NCBI GenBank assembly: GCA_023451855.1 | Contig: JAEXXY010000380.1 | Span: 1-15,915, forward strand | Direction of reading: 5' to 3' | Origin: Actinomycetes bacterium | Lineage (GTDB): Bacteria; Actinomycetota; Actinomycetes; Actinomycetales; Dermatophilaceae | DNA length: 15,915 bases | Shown here: positions 7,007-14,566 of the stretch, one piece after another | Position numbering within the stretch: position 1 is the stretch's first letter | How the letters are laid out: every line of letters starts with the position of its first letter | Notes under the pieces: generated by a model | Database searches by the model: none | What the model was told of the DNA's origin: nothing | What the model saw: only the letters and a program-made list of their open reading frames with translations | Position numbers and translations under genes: made by a program

Positions 7007-7026
7007 ACGTGGGCCCAACGTGGGCC
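7007..7026. repeat. Direct repeat and weak hairpin between convergent genes
   Basis: ACGTGGGCC occurs twice, at 7007-7015 and 7018-7026, with an 11-bp period. GGCCC (7012-7016) and GGGCC (7022-7026) can also form a 5-bp stem. It lies in the 64-bp gap between the ends of the Lrp-type gene and the MFS gene and may help end both transcripts. There is no T-run, so the evidence is slight. Confidence 0.3.
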
Positions 7027-7033
7027 GGGCGCG

Positions 7034-8299
7034 TCAGAGTCGGGCCACGGGCTCCTCGGCCGGTGCGTCGGCCGGGACGGGAGCGCGCGACGCCGCGAGG
7101 TGCGTCTGGCGGTGCCACGCCCAGAGTCCCATCGCGACCGCCGTCAACGCCCCCGCGACCCCCGCGAGGGTCGTCAGCGACCCGCTGACGAGCGGCGACA
7201 GCGCGCCTGCCACGAGGGCGTTGGCGCACGTGCTGAGGAACGACTGGAAGGAGGAGACCGTGCCGCGCTCACGCGGACGCAGGTCGAGCATCGCGATCGT
7301 CAGGATGGGGAACACGAGGGAGACGCCGAGCGAGATCGCCCCGACCGGCAGCACGGTCCACCACGTCTCGGGCGTGTCGGCCACGGCCTGGTAGACCACC
7401 GCGAAGGCACTGCCCGCGAGCGACACGAGGAATCCGGACAGCACGAACACGCCCTGCCGAACCCGCCCCGCCAGCCGCCCGGTGAGCAGGGAGCCGAGCA
7501 TCATCGCGACGACGAGCGGCACGAAGAGCACACCGAAGTCGCGCGGGCCGAGGCCGAGGTGGTCCACGACGATGGCCGGCGCCGACGACACGTAGAGGAA
7601 CAGGGCCGCGAAGTTGAGGGCCACGGCCGCGCCGAGCCGCAGCACCGACGCGTCCCCGGCCACGGAGGCGATCGACGCCACGAGCGGGCGCGGCCGGAAC
7701 GGGATCCGCTGAGAGGCCGGGTGCGTCTCCGGCAGCGCGAAGAGCGTCGCCACGACGAGGGCGACGCCGTAGGCCGTCAGCACCCAGAAGATGGTGCGCC
7801 ACTGGCCCCAGCCGAGGATCCAGCCGCCGACGATCGGGGCGAGCGCCGGGGCGACGGCGAAGATCACCGAGATGTGCGACATGAACCGCTGGGCGGCCGG
7901 CCCGTCAAAGAGGTCGCGCACGACGGTGCGCCCGACGATCATCCCGGCACCGGCCACGAGGCCCTGCACGGCGCGCGCCCCGAGGAGCAGGGGCATGCTG
8001 GGCGCGAGGGCGCACAGGGCGCTGGTCACCGCGTAGAGCGCGCAGCCGACGAGGATCACCGGCTTGCGCCCGACCGCGTCCGACAGCGAGCCGTGGAAGA
8101 GGCTCGCCACCGCGAACGCCGCGAGGTAGACGCTCAGCGTCTGCTGCATCGCCACGGCGTCGACCCCGAGCTCGCGGGTCATGACGTCGAAGGCGGGAAA
8201 GACCGTGTCGATGGAGAAGGGCCCCACCATGGTCAGGGCGGCGAGGATGACGACGAGACGCAGGCGACCGAGCCGCGTCGTTGGGGCGAGGGCCCTCAC
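7034..8299 (-). CDS. MFS multidrug exporter, Bcr/CflA type
   Basis: This is a 12-span inner-membrane drug/proton antiporter. It has 421 residues, normal for Bcr/CflA proteins. Motif A, GSLSDAVGRKP, lies at 70-80 in the loop between spans 2 and 3. The first span carries SIDTVFPAF (29-37), matching the SID-x-x-x-PA feature of the group. An Arg-rich central loop follows span 6. The C-terminus is a polar tail of about 25 residues ending EEPVARL. GTG at 8299 is chosen because it overlaps the stop of the deacylase gene (GTGA), which implies translational coupling. It is the last gene of the TetR-led operon, so it is probably controlled by that regulator. The substrate is unknown. Confidence 0.9.
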   Translation of the reverse strand: MRALAPTTRLGRLRLVVILAALTMVGPFSIDTVFPAFDVMTRELGVDAVAMQQTLSVYLAAFAVASLFHGSLSDAVGRKPVILVGCALYAVTSALCALAPSMPLLLGARAVQGLVAGAGMIVGRTVVRDLFDGPAAQRFMSHISVIFAVAPALAPIVGGWILGWGQWRTIFWVLTAYGVALVVATLFALPETHPASQRIPFRPRPLVASIASVAGDASVLRLGAAVALNFAALFLYVSSAPAIVVDHLGLGPRDFGVLFVPLVVAMMLGSLLTGRLAGRVRQGVFVLSGFLVSLAGSAFAVVYQAVADTPETWWTVLPVGAISLGVSLVFPILTIAMLDLRPRERGTVSSFQSFLSTCANALVAGALSPLVSGSLTTLAGVAGALTAVAMGLWAWHRQTHLAASRAPVPADAPAEEPVARL

Positions 8300-8796
8300 C
8301 GGCGGGCGATCGGGGCCGTCACGGCGCGCGTGACGGCCACGAGGTCGGCGGGGGTCAGCTCGATGTCGAAGCCGCGCCGGCCGCCGGAGACGAGGACGGT
8401 GTCGTGCTCGAGGGCCGAGGCGTCGAGGACCGTGGGCAGGGCACGCTTCTGGCCGACCGGGGAGATGCCGCCGACGACGTACCCGGTGCTGCGCTCGGCG
8501 GCGGCCGGGTCGGCCATCGTCACCGACTTGACCCCGAGCGCCGTCGCGACGGCCTTGAGGTCGAGCTGGCCGTCGACGGGCACGATGCCGACGGCCAGGC
8601 CCCGCCCGGTGTCGACGAGGAGGGTCTTGAGCACGCGCGCCGGCTCGACGTCGAGAGCCTGCGCGGCCTCGAGGCCGTAGCTCGTGGCGGAGGGGTCGTG
8701 CTCGTACGGGTGACCGGTCCAGGCGACCTTCGCACGGTCGAGGGCGAGGGTCGCCTGCGTCGTCGGACCGGCGGTGCCCTGCTGCCGGCGGCTCAA
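8296..8796 (-). CDS. ybaK: YbaK/EbsC-type aminoacyl-tRNA deacylase, probable Cys-tRNA(Pro) deacylase
   Basis: YbaK removes cysteine wrongly attached to tRNA-Pro by prolyl-tRNA synthetase. The protein has 166 residues, the family size. HPYEHDPSATSYGLEAAQAL (29-48) and ARVLKTLLV (53-61, with the conserved Lys 57) are typical of bacterial YbaK. GGISPVGQKRALPTV lies at 109-123. The best start is TTG at 8796, which overlaps the TetR stop TGA and yields the usual short basic N-terminus MSRRQQG. No ATG or GTG lies close enough to serve without losing conserved residues. It is the middle gene of a TetR-deacylase-MFS operon, an unusual company for a translation-quality enzyme. Cysteine specificity is taken from the family, not shown here. 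Confidence 0.9.
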   Translation of the reverse strand: MSRRQQGTAGPTTQATLALDRAKVAWTGHPYEHDPSATSYGLEAAQALDVEPARVLKTLLVDTGRGLAVGIVPVDGQLDLKAVATALGVKSVTMADPAAAERSTGYVVGGISPVGQKRALPTVLDASALEHDTVLVSGGRRGFDIELTPADLVAVTRAVTAPIARR

Positions 8797-9437
8797 CGGG
8801 TGGCCACGCGAGGGGCACCGGTGCCGACGCCGGCGAGGCCGTCCCAGATCGTCGTCACGACGATCTCGGTGGCCTCGTCGGCGTCCATGCCGCCCGGGTG
8901 GGTGCTGCGCCACACGGCGAGCCGTTCGCAGCCGCCGATGAGCACCTCGGCCATCGCCGTGACCCGGGTCGGGGCCTGCGCGGTGAACTGCGGCAGCGCG
9001 AGCAGTCCCTCGGCGAAGGCCTTCGCGGTCTGCTGGCGGATCCGCTCGACCGAGTCGGACGCCTCGCCGATGAGGGCGCCCTCGGTGCGCAGCAGCGCGA
9101 ACGCGGCGTCGTGGGCGTCGATGAAGGCGAAGAAGGCGTGGACGACGCCGGCCACCCGCCCGCGCACGGGGGCGTCGTCGGCGCCCTCCCAGGCGTCGAT
9201 GAGGGCCGACATGAGCTGGCCCCGGGCCCGCTCGATCGTGGCGGCGAGCAGGCCCTCCTTGGAGCCGAAGTAGTCGTAGATGAGGGGCTTGGTGACCCCG
9301 ACGCGCTCGGCGATCTCGTCCATCGTCGCGGCCTGCACGCCGCGCTCGGAGAAGACGCCCTCGGCCACCTCGAGCATCTGTGCCTCGCGTTCGGCGCGGG
9401 GCATGCGGACGCGGGTGGCGGGGGAGCGGGAGGTCAC
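8793..9437 (-). CDS. TetR family transcriptional regulator
   Basis: This dimeric repressor has 214 residues. The DNA-binding helix-turn-helix is clear at about 25-63: AEGVFSERGVQAATMDEIAE, then VGVTKPLIYDYFGSKEGLL. The rest is the helical ligand-binding domain, which is not conserved enough to name a ligand. GTG at 9437 follows a TAGACT box by 6 nt and is therefore probably leaderless. The gene leads an operon with ybaK and an MFS exporter and is divergent from a large ABC exporter across 71 bp. This layout is typical of a repressor that controls efflux genes on both sides and itself. Upstream of the helix-turn-helix is a basic tail (RSPATRVRMPRAER). Confidence 0.94.
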   Translation of the reverse strand: MTSRSPATRVRMPRAEREAQMLEVAEGVFSERGVQAATMDEIAERVGVTKPLIYDYFGSKEGLLAATIERARGQLMSALIDAWEGADDAPVRGRVAGVVHAFFAFIDAHDAAFALLRTEGALIGEASDSVERIRQQTAKAFAEGLLALPQFTAQAPTRVTAMAEVLIGGCERLAVWRSTHPGGMDADEATEIVVTTIWDGLAGVGTGAPRVATR

Positions 9438-9443
9438 CGCCGC

Positions 9444-9449
9444 AGTCTA
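9444..9449 (-). promoter_or_regulatory. -10 box TAGACT of leaderless tetR promoter
   Basis: On the minus strand TAGACT is followed by GCGGCG and the GTG at 9437, a 6-nt spacing with no ribosome binding site. No good -35 hexamer is seen. The expected -35 position (about 9467-9472) falls within the palindromic element described next. Confidence 0.55.
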
Positions 9450-9454
9450 CGGTC

Positions 9455-9475
9455 GCGCCGGAAAACCGGAGGCGC
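9455..9475. promoter_or_regulatory. Palindromic element, candidate TetR operator
   Basis: CCGG-AAAA-CCGG (9458-9469) sits within a looser outer pair, GCGCC (9455-9459) and GGCGC (9471-9475). It lies midway in the 71-bp gap and overlaps the expected -35 positions of both divergent promoters. One bound repressor here could shut both units. The symmetry is imperfect, so the assignment is tentative. Confidence 0.4.
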
Positions 9476-9493
9476 CGTGTCGGTGCGGGTCGG

Positions 9494-9499
9494 TAGCGT
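9494..9499 (+). promoter_or_regulatory. Candidate -10 box TAGCGT of ABC exporter promoter
   Basis: TAGCGT stands 9 nt before the GTG at 9509. Transcription would begin within about three bases of the start codon, giving a nearly leaderless mRNA. The hexamer is identical to the one before the lipid kinase gene. No Shine-Dalgarno sequence is visible. Confidence 0.5.
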
Positions 9500-9508
9500 T
9501 CGGGGACT

Positions 9509-12500
9509 GTGACGGTGACGCGGGTAGAGCACGACGAGGCGCAGGGCACGACGCGGCAGGGGGCTCTCGCCGGGGCGGCGCTGCCGGCCGGCCGCGTCCC
9601 GGTCGACTGGCGCCGGGTCCGCCGGCCGCTGACGGTCGTGTGCTTCGCCATGTCCCTGCTCGGAGCCGTCGCGGCCTCCCTCGGCTCCCTGGTCGCCGGC
9701 CGGCTCGCCGCACAGCCCACGTCCCAGCTCGTCGTGCTGCTGGCCCTGTGCGTCGTCGGCGGTGCGCTCGTCGACACCGTCGCGAAGGCGATCTGGGCGA
9801 CGGTGTGCGACCGGGCCGAGGGCCGGCTGCGCGCCGACCTGCTCGACGCGGCCATGGCCCAGCCCCTGTCCGAGCTGTCCGAGCAGGCGGTCGGCGAGGT
9901 GCTCGACCGCATCGACGACGACACGTGGGAGGTCGGCCAGCTGATGCGCTGGGGCGTGTGGCAGGCGGTGCGCACCCTGCTCGCCTCCGGACCGCTCTGG
10001 GTGGTGGCCAGCATCGCCTGGTGGCCCGCCGTCGTCCTCTTCCCGCTCACGGGGTTCGCCACCTTCTGGGTCGTGCGCCGGCTCCTGCCGCAGGTCGCCG
10101 AGCGCAAGGTGGTCGAGGAGGCCGTCTGGACCGACCACGCCGCCTCCACCGAGGAGGGTGTCGCCGCTCGTGACGACCTGCGCACGTCGCTCGGCCAGGC
10201 GTACGTGCTGCGCCGCAACGCCGAGCTGGCCGCACGGGTCCACGCGGCACTGGACCGGGTCCTGCAGGTCGAGGCCCGCATCACGCGCCGCAGCGGCGGC
10301 CTGCTCCACGGCGCCCTCGCCGCCGTGGCCGTCGTCGGCACCGCGCTCGTGGTGGCGGGCGACCTCTCGACCTCGCGGCTGGTCACCCTCTTCCTCGTCA
10401 CGACGATGTTCGTCGGCGGCGTGGACATGCTCGCGCGGCACCTGCCCGACCTGCAGGAGGGCTTCGGTGCGGTCCTCCGGCTCCGGGCGATGCTCGCCGC
10501 ACCCGCCGAGCCGGCGGGTGGGCTGGCGCTCGCCGACGGCCCTCTCGACGTCGAGTTCCGCGGCCTCGGGTTCAGCTACGGCACCGGAAGCTTCGCACTT
10601 CGCGACGTCGACCTCGCCGTGCCCGCGGGCCACACCTGCGCCCTCGTGGGGCGCACCGGCTCCGGCAAGTCGACGCTCGCCTCGCTGCTGTCACGCGCCG
10701 TCGAACCACCGCGCGGCACGGTGCTGCTGGGCGGCATCGACGTCTGCGACCTCGACCTGCAGCAGCTGCGGTCCGCGGTCGGCGTCGTCACCCAGCGCAC
10801 CGAGGTGCTCGCCGGCACCCTGGCGCAGAACATGACGCTCTTCGGCGACGTCCCGCGCGAGCGGGTGGAGGCGGCGGTCGCCGAGCTCGGCCTCACCGAC
10901 TGGGTGGCCGGGCTGCCCGACGGGCTCGACACGATGCTCGGCCCGGGAGGCACCACCCTCTCCGCGGGCGAGGAGCAGCTCGTCGCCTTCGCGCGGCTGC
11001 TCGTGCGCGACGTGCGCGTCGTCGTGCTCGACGAGGCCACCGCCCGCATGGATCCCGTCACCGAGGCGCGCGTGGTCCGTGCGGCGGACCGGCTCATCTC
11101 CGGGCGCACCGGCATCCTCGTGGCACACCGGCTCTCCACGACCGAGCGCGCCGAGCACGTCGCGGTGCTCGAGTCCGGCCGCGTCGTGCAGCAGGGTCCG
11201 AGGGCGCGGCTGGCCGGCGTCCAGGGCCCGTTCCGACGCCTGCTGGAGGCGGCGGCGCACGAGGTGGCGGTCCAGGACCACCACCACGCGGATGCCGCGA
11301 TCGGGTCGGTGCGGCGCAGCACGACCCCGCCGGAGCCCCCGGCCCTCGCCCCGACCCCGAGCCTCGCGCGGCAGGTGCTGCACGCCGTGAGCGTGCACCC
11401 GCGGTGGGGCCTGTTCGGTGCCTCGCTCTTCCTGCTGGCCTCCCTGACCGGTGCGTTCGGCGCCGTCACCGGCTGGACCTGGGGGCTCGTCGTGACCCGC
11501 CTGCAGGCCGGGGAGAACCCGGGGTGGCTCACGGCCGCCCTCGTCGTCTCGCTCGTCGTCGGTCCGCTCCTGCTGTCGCAGGCCTTCCGCGCCTACCCGC
11601 ACTGGTGGGTCGAGGTGCGGCTGCGCGTGCGTGCGGCGGTGCTCGCCGGCCAGACCGCCCAGCGCCGGCTCGTGCGCACCCCGCCGGGTGAGGTCGTGGC
11701 CCGCACGATGGATGCCGACCGGCTCGCGCGGTACACCGACCGCTGGGTCGACTTCGTCAACGGCCTCGTCGTGGCCTCGGTCACGGCGCTGATCGCCGGC
11801 ACGTGGCTCGCCGGCGCGGTTCTGCTCGTCGTCATGGTCAGCTCCGCGCTGGCCTCGACCCTCGGTCGGCCGGTGGCGGGTCGGTCGGCGGCGGCCGCCT
11901 CGACGGCGCGGGCCGACTTCGGGCGGTCGCTCGTCTCCGCGCTCGAGTCCATCCGCACCGTCAAGCTCGCGGCCGCCACGCCGCAGGTCCACCGGCACCT
12001 GCGACGCGTCGACGGCGGGCGGGTCGACGCCGCCGTCCGCGAGCACCGCGTCCAGGCCCTGCTCGACGGCGTGCCGATCGTCATGGTCCAGTGCGGTGTC
12101 GTCGCCGCCTGGGCCGGCCTGCTGCACGGCACGTGGTCCCTCGCCATCACCCTGCTCGTGGCCAACGCCGTGAGCGGCTTCGACTGGTTCGGGCGGGTTG
12201 CCGGCTCGGTCGTGACCGAGGCGCCCGGGGTCCGGGCCTGGATGAACGCCACGAGCGAGCTTGCCGGCGGCGGCGACCTCATGGACGTGCCCGCAGGGAT
12301 GGACCTCGAGCACGGCACCGCCGACCCACCGGTCGCCGGGGCGCGGGAGCCGCTGCGCACCGTGCGGCTGCAGGGCCTGACTGCCGTCCACGACGACGGC
12401 ACGATCGGCGTGGAGGACGTCGACCTCACCGTCGCGGCCGGCGAGCTGGTGCTGCTGCTCGGCCAGGTCGGGTCGGGCAAGTCCAGCCTGCTGTCCTCCC

Positions 12501-13036
12501 TCGCCGGGCTCACGTCCTACACCGGCTCGGTGAGCTGGAACGGTCGCGTCCTCGGTGAGCCGGAGGTGGAGCTGCGGCCGGGACGGGTCGCGCACATCGC
12601 CCAGGTGCCACGCGTCCTCTCGGGCACGTTCACCGACAACGTCGCCCTCGACCACGCCGACCGGCAGGTCGAGCCGGCGCTGGCGTCGGCCCGGATGGAG
12701 CGCGACGTCACCGAGGCGGGCGGTCCCGACGCGCTCGTGGGTCACCGGGGCGTGCGCCTGTCTGGTGGGCAGGTGCAGCGCCTGGCCCTGGCCCGAGCCC
12801 TCGCCTGCGAGGCCGACCTGCTGCTGGCCGACGACGTGTCCTCAGCCCTCGACGCCGCCACCGAGATCGAGCTGTGGGCAGCCCTGCGCTCCGGGGGTGC
12901 TGCGGTCATCGGCGCGACGAGCAAGGGGGCTGCGTTGGCTCAGGCCGACCGGGTCGTCGTCCTCGACGGCGGACGGGTCGTCGACACCGCGCCGTGGCAC
13001 GAGCTGTCGTCACGGTGGGGCCACCTCGCGGGGTGA
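9509..13036 (+). CDS. Fused ABC exporter: two membrane domains and two ATPase domains in one chain, asymmetric ATP sites
   Basis: This is a full-length exporter of 1175 residues ordered TMD1-NBD1-TMD2-NBD2. Most bacterial relatives are two separate half-transporters. NBD1 has Walker A GRTGSGKST (381-389), an altered signature LSAGE (484-488), Walker B with Glu (D508-E509) and the switch His540. NBD2 has Walker A GQVGSGKSS (985-993), a perfect signature LSGGQ (1084-1088), Walker B with Asp in place of Glu (D1108-D1109) and Thr1137 where the switch His should be. One ATP site is therefore complete and one is degenerate. A linker after NBD1 holds HEVAVQDHHHAD (about 587-598). GTG at 9509 is the start and follows a TAGCGT box. 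It is divergent from tetR. Substrate unknown; drug, lipid or peptide export are all possible. Confidence 0.93.
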   Translation: MTVTRVEHDEAQGTTRQGALAGAALPAGRVPVDWRRVRRPLTVVCFAMSLLGAVAASLGSLVAGRLAAQPTSQLVVLLALCVVGGALVDTVAKAIWATVCDRAEGRLRADLLDAAMAQPLSELSEQAVGEVLDRIDDDTWEVGQLMRWGVWQAVRTLLASGPLWVVASIAWWPAVVLFPLTGFATFWVVRRLLPQVAERKVVEEAVWTDHAASTEEGVAARDDLRTSLGQAYVLRRNAELAARVHAALDRVLQVEARITRRSGGLLHGALAAVAVVGTALVVAGDLSTSRLVTLFLVTTMFVGGVDMLARHLPDLQEGFGAVLRLRAMLAAPAEPAGGLALADGPLDVEFRGLGFSYGTGSFALRDVDLAVPAGHTCALVGRTGSGKSTLASLLSRAVEPPRGTVLLGGIDVCDLDLQQLRSAVGVVTQRTEVLAGTLAQNMTLFGDVPRERVEAAVAELGLTDWVAGLPDGLDTMLGPGGTTLSAGEEQLVAFARLLVRDVRVVVLDEATARMDPVTEARVVRAADRLISGRTGILVAHRLSTTERAEHVAVLESGRVVQQGPRARLAGVQGPFRRLLEAAAHEVAVQDHHHADAAIGSVRRSTTPPEPPALAPTPSLARQVLHAVSVHPRWGLFGASLFLLASLTGAFGAVTGWTWGLVVTRLQAGENPGWLTAALVVSLVVGPLLLSQAFRAYPHWWVEVRLRVRAAVLAGQTAQRRLVRTPPGEVVARTMDADRLARYTDRWVDFVNGLVVASVTALIAGTWLAGAVLLVVMVSSALASTLGRPVAGRSAAAASTARADFGRSLVSALESIRTVKLAAATPQVHRHLRRVDGGRVDAAVREHRVQALLDGVPIVMVQCGVVAAWAGLLHGTWSLAITLLVANAVSGFDWFGRVAGSVVTEAPGVRAWMNATSELAGGGDLMDVPAGMDLEHGTADPPVAGAREPLRTVRLQGLTAVHDDGTIGVEDVDLTVAAGELVLLLGQVGSGKSSLLSSLAGLTSYTGSVSWNGRVLGEPEVELRPGRVAHIAQVPRVLSGTFTDNVALDHADRQVEPALASARMERDVTEAGGPDALVGHRGVRLSGGQVQRLALARALACEADLLLADDVSSALDAATEIELWAALRSGGAAVIGATSKGAALAQADRVVVLDGGRVVDTAPWHELSSRWGHLAG

Positions 13037-13046
13037 CCGCCGGTCC

Positions 13047-14489
13047 TCAGACGAGCTGGGACTGAGCGGCGGCCCGGCTGGAGGCGGCCCGCTGGGTGGC
13101 GGCCGCGAGCACCTGCTCGTGGTCGACGGCGTCGCGCCACCACTGCCGGCCGGACTCGGGCAGCGTGTCGATCGGGTCGTAGTACACGTACTCCCGCGAC
13201 AGCGCCTCGGTGTCCGCGCCCTCGATGGAGGTGCGGTAGTTCTTGCGCCAGTAGGAGATCCCGCGCTCGCGGTCGTACTGCTCGACCTGGTGCACCCAGC
13301 GCTTGCCGACGAACGGCACGTCGCACACGATGCGCGGCGTCGAGAAGCCGGGCAGGTAGCCCATGATCTCGTGCTGGAGCCGCTGGGCCTCGGCGAGCGA
13401 GACGCGCCAGTGCTCGGCGAAGGGGATCATGTCGCACATGTAGAAGTAGTACGGCGTGATCATCGCGCCGTCGGCCAGCGCGAAGCACAGGTCGAGGAGC
13501 TGCTCGGGGCTGTCGTTGACGCCACGCATGAGCACGCCCTGGTTGCGCACGTCACGGACGCCGGCGTCGAGCATCGCCCGCGACGCGCGAGCCACGGCCG
13601 GGGTGATCGACTGGGCGCTGTTGACGTGGGTGTGGATCGCGAGGGAGACGCCACGCTCGCGGGCCGTGCGCGCCACGCGCCCGACGCCCTCGACGACGTC
13701 GCCCGCGAACCAGTGCTGCGGCAGGCCCATGAGGGCCTTGGTCGCGAGGCGGATGTCGCGGACGTTCTCGATCTGCAGCAGCTGGTCGAGAAAGGCCTCG
13801 AGGTTCTTCCACGGCATGTTGGCGACGTCGCCGCCGGAGACGACGACGTCGCGCACGGACGGCGTGCGACGCAGGTAGTCGAGCATCGCCGACTGCCGGT
13901 CGACGGGCTTGAGGTCGAACTTCAGCTTCGCGACCTGGGGCGTGGAGTTGCCGACGAGGTCCATCCGGGTGCAGTGGCCGCAGTACTGGGGGCACGTGGG
14001 CAGCAGCTCGGCGAGGACCTTGGTGGGGTAGCGGTGCGTCAGTCCCTCGGCGACCCACATGTCGTGCTCGTGCAGCGAGTCGCGGGTGGCGTGCGGGTGC
14101 GAGGGCCAGTCACTGCGCCGGTCGGAGAAGACCGGGATCATGTAGCGGCGCACCGGGTCGGCATAGAAGGCCTCGGTGAACGCGGCGCCGGCCGAGGGCA
14201 TCGGGTCGTCGGTGGAGGGCACCATGGTGTTGAGCATCTGCGGCGGCACGAGCATCGACATCGTCGCCCGCTCGGCCTGGTCACGCTCGAGGTCGGCGTA
14301 GAAGCGGTCCTCGAGCAGGTCGCCCATGACGGCCCGCAGCTGCGCGATGCTCTTGACACAGTGGGCACGCTGCCACTGGGCGCTGTCCCAGTCGGACGGC
14401 GTCACGTCGGTCCACCCCGGCAGCCGCGTCCAGTCCGGCTCCACGAGCTCGCGTCGGAGGTAGGCGTAGGGCTGCGACACCTGTGTCAT
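13047..14489 (-). CDS. kamA: Lysine 2,3-aminomutase (radical SAM, PLP-dependent), divergent actinobacterial type
   Basis: KamA moves the 2-amino group of L-lysine to carbon 3, giving L-beta-lysine, using a 4Fe-4S cluster, SAM and PLP. The protein has 480 residues, longer than the ~416 of the clostridial enzyme, with extra residues at both ends. The cluster motif is C166-x3-C170-x2-C173, followed by R175, the counterpart of the arginine that holds the substrate carboxylate. VSGGD (217-221) is the SAM-contact motif. RGVND lies at 322-326. D353 in YMCDM and D390 in VCDVPFVGK match the two lysine-binding aspartates, and K396 matches the PLP lysine. ATG at 14489 follows a TATCGT box by 6 nt. Divergent kdd-kamD supports a lysine role over EpmB or glutamate mutase relatives. 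It ends 10 bp from the convergent ABC gene with no terminator. Confidence 0.9.
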   Translation of the reverse strand: MTQVSQPYAYLRRELVEPDWTRLPGWTDVTPSDWDSAQWQRAHCVKSIAQLRAVMGDLLEDRFYADLERDQAERATMSMLVPPQMLNTMVPSTDDPMPSAGAAFTEAFYADPVRRYMIPVFSDRRSDWPSHPHATRDSLHEHDMWVAEGLTHRYPTKVLAELLPTCPQYCGHCTRMDLVGNSTPQVAKLKFDLKPVDRQSAMLDYLRRTPSVRDVVVSGGDVANMPWKNLEAFLDQLLQIENVRDIRLATKALMGLPQHWFAGDVVEGVGRVARTARERGVSLAIHTHVNSAQSITPAVARASRAMLDAGVRDVRNQGVLMRGVNDSPEQLLDLCFALADGAMITPYYFYMCDMIPFAEHWRVSLAEAQRLQHEIMGYLPGFSTPRIVCDVPFVGKRWVHQVEQYDRERGISYWRKNYRTSIEGADTEALSREYVYYDPIDTLPESGRQWWRDAVDHEQVLAAATQRAASSRAAAQSQLV

Positions 14490-14495
14490 GTCCTG

Positions 14496-14501
14496 ACGAT
14501 A
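14496..14501 (-). promoter_or_regulatory. -10 box TATCGT of leaderless kamA promoter
   Basis: On the minus strand TATCGT is followed by CAGGAC and the ATG at 14489. The 6-nt spacing matches the other leaderless starts. CAGGAC resembles a ribosome binding site but touches the start codon too closely to serve as one. Confidence 0.6.
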
Positions 14502-14526
14502 GCCGAAGCATCGCCCCCCGACCTCC

Positions 14527-14532
14527 TATGAT
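14527..14532 (+). promoter_or_regulatory. -10 box TATGAT of the kdd-kamD promoter
   Basis: TATGAT is the most consensus-like -10 hexamer in the window. Transcription would start near 14539, leaving about 40 nt of leader. No clear -35 hexamer is seen 17 nt upstream, which may mean an activator is needed. It is back to back with the kamA box 25 bp away, so the 91-bp gap holds both promoters. Confidence 0.55.
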
Positions 14533-14566
14533 GCGAAAGGATTTGTCGTACGTGTCCACTGCGACC

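Noticed and set aside
7007..7026. Tandem ACGTGGGCC repeat as a regulatory array
   Set aside because: There are only two copies, between convergent gene ends, with no promoter nearby; at most it helps termination.
6641..8680. Open frame of 679 codons on the plus strand spanning the Lrp, MFS and YbaK region
   Set aside because: It crosses three well-supported genes in wrong frames, and its product is a run of Arg, Glu, His and Gly without domain features.
9458..9469. CCGG-AAAA-CCGG as a terminator hairpin
   Set aside because: It lies between divergent starts where no transcript should end, and the stem is only 4 bp. It is kept only as a candidate operator.
10691..12745. Open frame of 684 codons on the minus strand opposite the ABC exporter
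   Set aside because: It is a shadow of the exporter; the protein is His/Arg/Gly-rich noise with no membrane or enzyme pattern.
12555..14531. Open frame of 658 codons on the plus strand running antisense to kamA
   Set aside because: It starts within the ABC gene in another frame and gives a biased sequence without recognisable motifs. The opposite strand carries the full KamA catalytic set.
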